From Gnetum montanum (lineage: Eukaryota; Streptophyta; Gnetopsida; Gnetales; Gnetaceae), in contig MNCI01002682.1 in assembly GCA_015680685.1 (NCBI GenBank), forward strand, positions 62,352 through 126,351: a DNA stretch of 64,000 nucleotides, in the 5' to 3' direction. This document shows positions 58,051 to 64,000 of the stretch, piece after piece. The position numbers were made by a program, and so were the translations under genes. The first letter of the stretch is position 1. Every line of letters starts with the position of its first letter. The notes under the pieces are model-generated. The model ran no database searches. It saw only the letters and a program-made list of their open reading frames with translations, and had not been told where the DNA came from.

Positions 58051-59354
58051 TTGCCCAGCTCTATAACAGATTATGCCAAACCTATAACCGACGCTCTCGA
58101 TGAAATGACCATAGCATTCGTTAGCACAACACATGAAATAAAATGGTACGATGACATAAAAGAGTACCTTCTACAAGGCAAACCTCCACAACATTTAACA
58201 AACGTTCAAAAGGATGCAGTGCAAAAATGCTCTTGGCAATATGCATTAATAGGAGACACATTGTGTCGCAGATCCTATGAAGGCATTCTGTTGATGTGCG
58301 TTAGTAGCATCGACAGTCAAACAATTGTAGAACAAGTCCACGAAGGACTTTGTGGAAGGCACATAGCATCCAAAGCAATGGCAACAAAGATTAGGCATTT
58401 GGGCTACTACTGGCCACACGTGGAGTACGATTGCTTCTCCAGGGTCAGGACATGTGACATTTGCCAAAGGCACGGTAACCTAATACATGTGCCACCTAAT
58501 GAATAGCACACAACACAAATCACATGGCCATTCCAAAGATGGGGATTAGACTTAATTGGACCGATAACGCCGCCATCTTCCGCAGGGCATATCTTCATTA
58601 TCACTACAATTGAATACTTCACAAAATGGGTAAAAGCTATTCCCCTCAGGAAGACCACCTCTAAACATGTTTGTACTTTCATAATAGGAAACATCATGAC
58701 CTGTTTTGGTATTTTGATGACCATCGTTACCGATAATGGGCCACAGTTCAGCAGTGTGGATACTAAGAGCTTCTATGAAATCCTGGGTATTAAACATGCA
58801 TTCTCGTCACCTTACTACTCATAGAGCAATGGTCAAGCGGAGGATACAAACAAAATTGTCATCATAGTGCTTAAAAAGATGCTAAATCAGAGCAAGAGGC
58901 GATGGCACGAATAACTAGTTTATGCATTTTGGGCATACAAAACGACACATCGAACATCTATAGGTAAAACTCCATATAATCTTGTATACGGATTTGAAGC
59001 TATAGGTAAAACTCGTTGTGGATAGTTCTCTCAGGGCTCCTCGATGAAAGCCAAAGTGATGAACTGCACATTGCTGACCTTGACTCGGTGGAGGAGGAAC
59101 GTGTGCGAACGCTTGATCAGATTGAGTGGTACCAGAAACAACAATGGCAACGACATAAACACGATCTGCAAAAACACTCGATTAAGGAAGGAGACCTAGT
59201 CCTTAAGGGCATCTGTGAACATCCAGACAAATTCTTAGCTAACTGGAAAGGACCTTACTTAGTCACCAAGGCGTACAATAACGGAGCATTCAAATTTGCT
59301 GACATGGACAGGAATGAGTTCGCTAATCCTACAAATCACCTGTACCTGAAATGA
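58051..59354 (+). pseudogene. Tat-like integrase (broken)
   Basis: The zinc-binding HHCC block is present (HEGLCGRHIASKAMATKIRH, then TCDICQRHG, to 58,470). The catalytic D,D-E core reads RWGLDLIGPITPP, TIVTDNGPQFSS and SNGQAEDTNKIVI. The tail has GDLVLKGICEHPDKFLANWK with GPYLVTKAYNNGAFKF, the GPY/F chromodomain-less end. Stops near 58,504, 58,823 and 58,913 inactivate it. YEAIGKTP/YNLVYGFEAIGKTR near 58,960-59,010 shows a small local duplication of GCTATAGGTAAAACTC-like sequence. Confidence 0.85.
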
Positions 59355-59369
59355 TACTATGTCTGATGA

Positions 59370-59720
59370 ACTTGAGGTATGTAATGGTCCTGGCATCACA
59401 ACCTAAAACTGATACCATAGAACGGTCCTAGGGCTATGACTTGAAACTGGCACCACAGAGTGTCCTAGAGTCATGACGGTAAACTGACACCATAGAGCTC
59501 CATCTGGTATAACACTAAACTACCACATTTGTTGGCCATGACGTAAAACTAGCATGCAGAGTCCACTAAGAATATAAATTGGTTTGCCTCTTCACAGTCC
59601 GCTATGACTATAAACTAGCACTGCACCATCTGCTACGATGCTAAACTAGCATCGTCCAAAGGGTTATGATGTGAAACTAACCTGCAACAGTATGCTAAGA
59701 CTATAAACTGGTGACATCAT
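59370..59720. repeat. Array C of the ATGACNNTAAACTA repeat
   Basis: Ten imperfect units at about 35-base spacing, for example CTATGACTTGAAACTGGCAC, CATGACGGTAAACTGACACC, TAACACTAAACTACCAC, CATGACGTAAAACTAGCATG, CTATGACTATAAACTAGCAC, CTACGATGCTAAACTAGCAT, TTATGATGTGAAACTAACC and CTAAGACTATAAACTGGTG. It starts a few bases after the integrase stop. Confidence 0.85.
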
Positions 59721-60880
59721 CAATGACCAGGCAATACTTGAAAAGATATGTTGCGGCTATTGGCTGTATGTGTTTCACAAAGACTTGCTGCATAATGGAC
59801 CCTGATGAAGCTGATGCTATTCATGATCCTATCTGCTTTGAAATTGCAGACGGTGGCTCTATCTCCTTGGTTATTTTCAAGTTAAGGTGCTTAGTTAATC
59901 GAATCATTTGTGGTTTTCTTGTCCTCTTGGAGTTGTGTTTACAGGATGACACACCCGAGGCATTCGTGCATAGATGCACTTCATCATGATGACAAGGTAT
60001 CACATTCCTCTTGATGCACACAATTGGGTTAATCAATCCATTCATAAGTACATTCTTGACTCTTGATACATTCCGTATTCCCCATCATGTTCCCCTTATC
60101 TCATTCAATTATACCCCCTTGATAAATTTGACTCACCCCAAAGCTCTTGGTACACTATTGCATACTATGATTCTCTAAGTAATTGCAACGCAAAACACAG
60201 TACATAGTACATGATACAAATGCAAACGCATGAGCATGAGTATAGCATTGAAAGCAAGCTCTTCCAAAAAGAACAAAAAAACAAGAAGAAAAGAAAAACA
60301 AAAAGAAAAGAAAAGCAAACAAAAAGAAAAAGAATAAAAAGATCAAACAACAAAATGCACAGAAAAGGTCTTCATGACCCCGTGGACATCATAGACCAAA
60401 GACCATTTGCTCTTCTCATATAAGCCCTAGGTAGGAAGGCAATCGTCTTAGAAAGAAAGTTACACTCGTGTCTCAAAAGGTCATGTTGCACATCATCGCG
60501 TGGCTTTGGCTATTTATAATGGTCCCCCGTAAACACTCTACAAGTGTCCCATTTCTCCAAAGAACAAACATTTTATGTCTTAGTTCCGAGTCTGCTAAAC
60601 ACTGGCTATTGACAAGGATAAAAAATATGGCTCATTCACAGGAGAGCATTCCTCTCCCATAATTCCAATAGTAATTATAATCCTTGATTAACTCCTGATT
60701 TCCCCCTAGTTACAACCAATCCCCTTGCATATTGAACTACATTTTCCCATTCCCATGTACTTTTGAACATGGCGTGATGACATCCAGCCAAGGGTCGACG
60801 GATAATGCTTGTTACTTGGTTGGTCATGGTGTTTTGTACTTCTTTGTCAATGCCTCTCAGGTGGATTCCTCCAAACGTCA
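59721..60880 (+). other. 3' region of the Tat-like element
   Basis: The frame 59,711-59,989 (92 codons, Cys-rich, no known motif) may be a remnant of an extra 3' frame. 60,245-60,350 is a purine-rich AAAAGAAAAG-type tract. No domain recognised. Confidence 0.4.
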
Positions 60881-60895
60881 ACAAAGAAGGGCTAA
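60881..60895 (+). promoter_or_regulatory. Polypurine tract
   Basis: ACAAAGAAGGGCTAA directly before the 3' LTR start at 60,896. Confidence 0.55.
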
Positions 60896-62596
60896 TGAAC
60901 ACCACTAATTTTGGCCTAACACTTTGAAACAAGAACAACTCAAAGCCTCTTGAGCTTTTGGGAGGCAAAAATTTGGCTAAGGCATGTAACTCACTTTGAG
61001 CTTGTCAAGCTGGGCTTGCCCTCAGCCTCAGCAACTCCAACAACTTCAAGATCAAGTCAAAGATGGTCCAATCTAAGGGTGCAAGTCATCCTCAAGGATC
61101 ACTGTTGTCCACTTCAAGTTTCAGCATTCGGGAGTTCAAATTTTGGGCCAAATTATAGAAATTGTACAAATTTTCTCACTTACGCTGTGGTCACGCTGGT
61201 AGTGTGAGTCCAGTGTGACCAACTCTGAGAGCCTCAAAACCAAGTCGAAATGGTTTGATTTCAAAGGTGCAAGTCATGCTGAAGGTTCATTGTTGACAAC
61301 CTCAAGTCCCAGCGTCTAGAATTCTAGATTTCAGGTCCAAAATTGCAAATTTTTTGTAGCTCATGCTGTGGTCACGCTGAGCCCACACTGGTAGCATGAG
61401 TCCAACATGAGCTACCAAAAGTGATTTAAAACAAGGCACATCCAAGCTTAATTTTTGACTTGTAGATCACTCTCGGGGTTAACCACAGTCAGGCAATTTT
61501 TGCATTCAAGAAACAGGCTTCAAAGGAGCAAAAATTGGTGTGAAATGTGTCATTTTTCTCAGGTCATGCTGAGGTCAGTTTGGCAGTGTGAGTACAGCGT
61601 GAATCCAACGTGAGTATTGGTCACACCCGGTCAAAAGCATGCCAAACACATGCTGAGGACACACCAAGACAAAATCAATTCACATTAGAAGCTTTGGTGG
61701 AATAGAAATGCCTCAAACAGCCACAAAACCACTCAAATCAACATCTTGTAATAGTCAATCCATGGATCAAGCGAGTCAGAGTCAATTTCTCTTGTTGTAC
61801 ACTATCATTTTTGTAAATTTTCACCATTTGTGAGCTTGTCAAGCTCTTACACTCCAAATTGTATCTGTGGGCGTAAGCTAGCTTGCATAAGCTAACACAT
61901 GTTGTAAGATGCAGTGCATCTGGTGAAGAATGTAGCTTGCCTATGCATGTCCAATTCACACACAGCTGTCTATCAAACACATGTCACATGATCCATTTTC
62001 CTCTCATCTCTTAGCCATTGATTCCATCCATTAATTCCGTGACCGAGCCTAGCCAAACCTTATAAATACCCTGTCCATTCACATAAAGGGGGTTCACAAT
62101 TTTGAAGGTTGATGGCTTTGGAAGCATTGATTGGAAACTTTGGACGCTCAGGCACACGTGACTCCTAGCATCCAAGCACCCATAAACAAATCACTTCGGG
62201 GCTTAACGCTTGATTTTCCATTCACACACACAACTACGCTTTGACTGGTGCACATATTTTTTAAGCAATAGAATATAGTTCATTATTACCTTCCATTTAC
62301 ATTGTTTGATTTGTTTATGCTTTGTTTACAATACAGTTTTGTATATGCTCTATTTGTATTTCGTGCGTCACTGTTTATATTTTGTACATCATCAATTATG
62401 ATAACCCTAGCACTAGCCATAGCTTACACTCAGGGAAGTCCTTGGTTGATTTGCATGCAGACCATCCAAGGCACTCTGCCTTCGTTTCCTTTTCCAGCTT
62501 GCCCTCATGCGAAGGCAGGGTCAGCTGTGTCTCTTCGACAATCTTTCGATGTTTGTTTTCCCTTCCTGCCTCACATTGACGATTTTGGTCAGTAAA
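60896..62596 (+). repeat. 3' LTR of the Tat-like element
   Basis: Collinear with 43,816-45,483, TATAAATA at 62,061-62,068. The copy has extra CACGCTGAGCCCACACTGGT-type sequence near 61,370-61,395 that explains most of the length difference. Confidence 0.9.
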
Positions 62597-62601
62597 ATCA
62601 T
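62597..62601. repeat. Target site duplication ATCAT (right)
   Basis: Matches 43,811-43,815 exactly and is followed by LINE sequence that continues segment 2. Confidence 0.8.
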
Positions 62602-62990
62602 GATAAATATTTAATTATTTAAATATGATTTGTATCCATTTTTTTAAATTCATAATAACTCTAACAAAATTCCACTATCTAGTCAAACCATTTTGAACTC
62701 CTTCATTAAGCCTTTTCCATGTTTCTCTCCAGACTAACTTTCCACCACATTTTAATAATTCTGCTTACAATCCTTTTGCATCTACAACTTTTCTAGAAGT
62801 TAATTTCTCAATCCATATACTATTTCATCATACATAAGCTATAAAATATATAAGAGCATGCAACTAGTTATGGTATTTGTCTTGTGATGAAACAAATTTT
62901 TGTAAAACCCTTTATGTTTGAAAATGAAATATCATTACTAGAGAAACTTTATTTCTAAAAAGGTTTCCAAAAATTTTGTGGATATTTCTT
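62602..62990 (-). mobile_element. Family A LINE, segment 3 of 3
   Basis: Continues the LINE interrupted at 43,815. On the minus strand it falls upstream of the RT block, parallel to 6,590-6,830 in the first copy. Similarity weakens toward 63,000. Confidence 0.5.
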
Positions 62991-64000
62991 TAATATTAGA
63001 AAAAAATAGAGCACATCATATTATATTAATAACAAACAAACACCAAAACAATAACAAAAAGGCAAGACCCAATGATTTTGGGAATGCCCTTGTAGATCTT
63101 CATCTTTATAACTAATCTTTAAAATCCTTTCCTTTGGTGTCACAAAAAGAGATGCTGGAACACAAAAGAATGACTCCACTCTAAGACATATAGCCAAGAA
63201 AGTATATTTGAAGAATTTTAGAGGAATATAAAAATGCATCAAGTGCAATTTATATTGGTAACCTCTTGAAGGTAGAGAGCTAATCAACTAAGCCACATAT
63301 CATGAGTTTTCTACAACAAGGTTACTTCAATTTACTTTAACCCTTTGAAACACACCAAATCTAGAACGTATACAAGATAATTTAATTGCAAGAAAACAAG
63401 AGAGCTAGCTATTTTTTATTAATTTTGAAAGAAGATTATAAATACATTGGATCCATAGACCCACAAAACATCATACCAAAACACTCATATGCTCAACAAT
63501 ATTCCAAAGTAGGAGGCTCTACAACCACTCATAGGATGGACCTTAATGCAAGGTACAATTGAACTAGACCTCTTTCTCATACATAAGATTGAGATCCAAG
63601 CATAGAGATACAATGGCCAATATCACATACATGATTGACTGATAAGATGAACACATCTCTCATTTAATCTCTCCACAACTCTCTCTCTTCCTTACAACAT
63701 GCAAAAGTCTAATATTTATCAAACAAAAAGTAACATGATAGGATAACCTTTTCCAAACCAGAATTAAAGATCCTTGGGTATTTCTCACTTTGAACAGACC
63801 ATTTGGGGAAGTTTTCTCCAAAAATGAGATAGCTTGGATCCTTGGGAAGATGTCTTTTTGCAGCCTAGAGCATATTGGAAAGATGTGTTGCGATTTGGGA
63901 AGACATCTTCCAACTAGTAAAGATAGCTTTCTCCTAGCCAAAACATTTTTTTCTAAACATACTACGTCTTCGCTATTGGCAGGACATGTTTTTGGGTTTG
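62991..64000. other. Unassigned sequence at the window end
   Basis: The minus frames 63,287-63,021 and 63,941-63,660 have no domain I know. The minus strand from 64,000 to about 63,400, with an AGGAAGAGAGAGAGTTGTGG stretch after a run of Leu-rich frame, has the feel of an LTR or leader cut by the window end, but no boundary is visible. Confidence 0.3.

Larger units (their letters stand above)
43816..62596 (+). mobile_element. Large Tat/Ogre-like Ty3/gypsy retrotransposon, nearly complete but stop-ridden
   Basis: About 18.8 kb with LTRs of 1,668 and 1,701 bp, a 5-bp target duplication, primer site, gag, protease, a 6.7-kb spacer, RT, a first RNase H, a second RNase H, integrase, a repeat-rich 3' region and a purine tract. 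Two RNase H domains and a spacer between protease and RT are known traits of the Tat branch, in which Ogre elements splice out that spacer. By eye the first 200 bases of the LTRs differ by about 6-7%, mostly C/T and G/A changes, and pol carries many TAG/TGA stops, so the insertion is old and inactive. Confidence 0.88.

Noticed and set aside
58246-58797. Overlapping minus-strand frames of 75-105 codons
   Set aside because: Mirror of the integrase; codon constraint on the other strand keeps them open.
60155-60353. Minus-strand frames full of Phe and Leu
   Set aside because: They translate the complement of an AAAAG-rich tract; low complexity only.

Overview
This window looks like nuclear DNA from a seed plant. 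The evidence is spliced genes with canonical GT/AG introns, plant-type tandem DJ-1 and plant-type LINEs, tRNA-derived SINEs and Ty3/gypsy elements. Multi-kilobase introns full of old repeats suggest a large, slowly purged genome, possibly a gymnosperm; that is inference only. Nothing bacterial, organellar or CRISPR-like was seen.

Layout. 1-10.5 kb is a graveyard of retroposons: an L1-type LINE relic (0.93-2.74 kb), an inverted partial copy of it (4.41-4.72 kb), a second LINE family with reverse transcriptase (RT) motifs on the minus strand (5.15-7.1 kb), RTE-like LINE tails, copies of one tRNA-derived SINE family and a possible solo LTR (9.4-10.46 kb). 10.99-17.02 kb carries four phase-0 exons of a plus-strand DJ-1/PfpI gene: the inter-domain linker and a complete second domain. 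The first domain is not visible. 20.31-29.02 kb carries a minus-strand gene convergent to it. I rebuilt it as 12 exons with every junction in frame (1,419 nt, 472 aa, not checked against transcripts). Its identity is uncertain; a plant SMC5/6-complex (ASAP1/NSE6-like) subunit is my best guess.

29.5-64 kb is nested mobile DNA. A solo LTR (30,990-31,997, target duplication ATAAA) sits in an RTE-like LINE. One LINE copy is split twice: by an 8.06-kb minus-strand Ty3/gypsy element (34,965-43,019, target duplication CTTTA), which belongs to the solo-LTR family and lacks recognisable RNase H and integrase, and by an 18.8-kb plus-strand Tat/Ogre-like element (43,816-62,596, target duplication ATCAT). 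The latter has gag, protease, RT, two RNase H domains and integrase, all broken by stops.

The most interesting object is inside the Tat-like element. A 6.7-kb spacer between protease and RT holds a chain of long open frames on the opposite strand that resembles a spliced gene. Its first part reads like an FCP1/NIF-type HAD phosphatase fold with the catalytic aspartates gone. The spacer is bracketed by arrays of a short repeat (ATGACNNTAAACTA core) that also occurs after integrase, and a CTCACGCT word recurs in the LTRs, the leader and upstream of the antisense frames.
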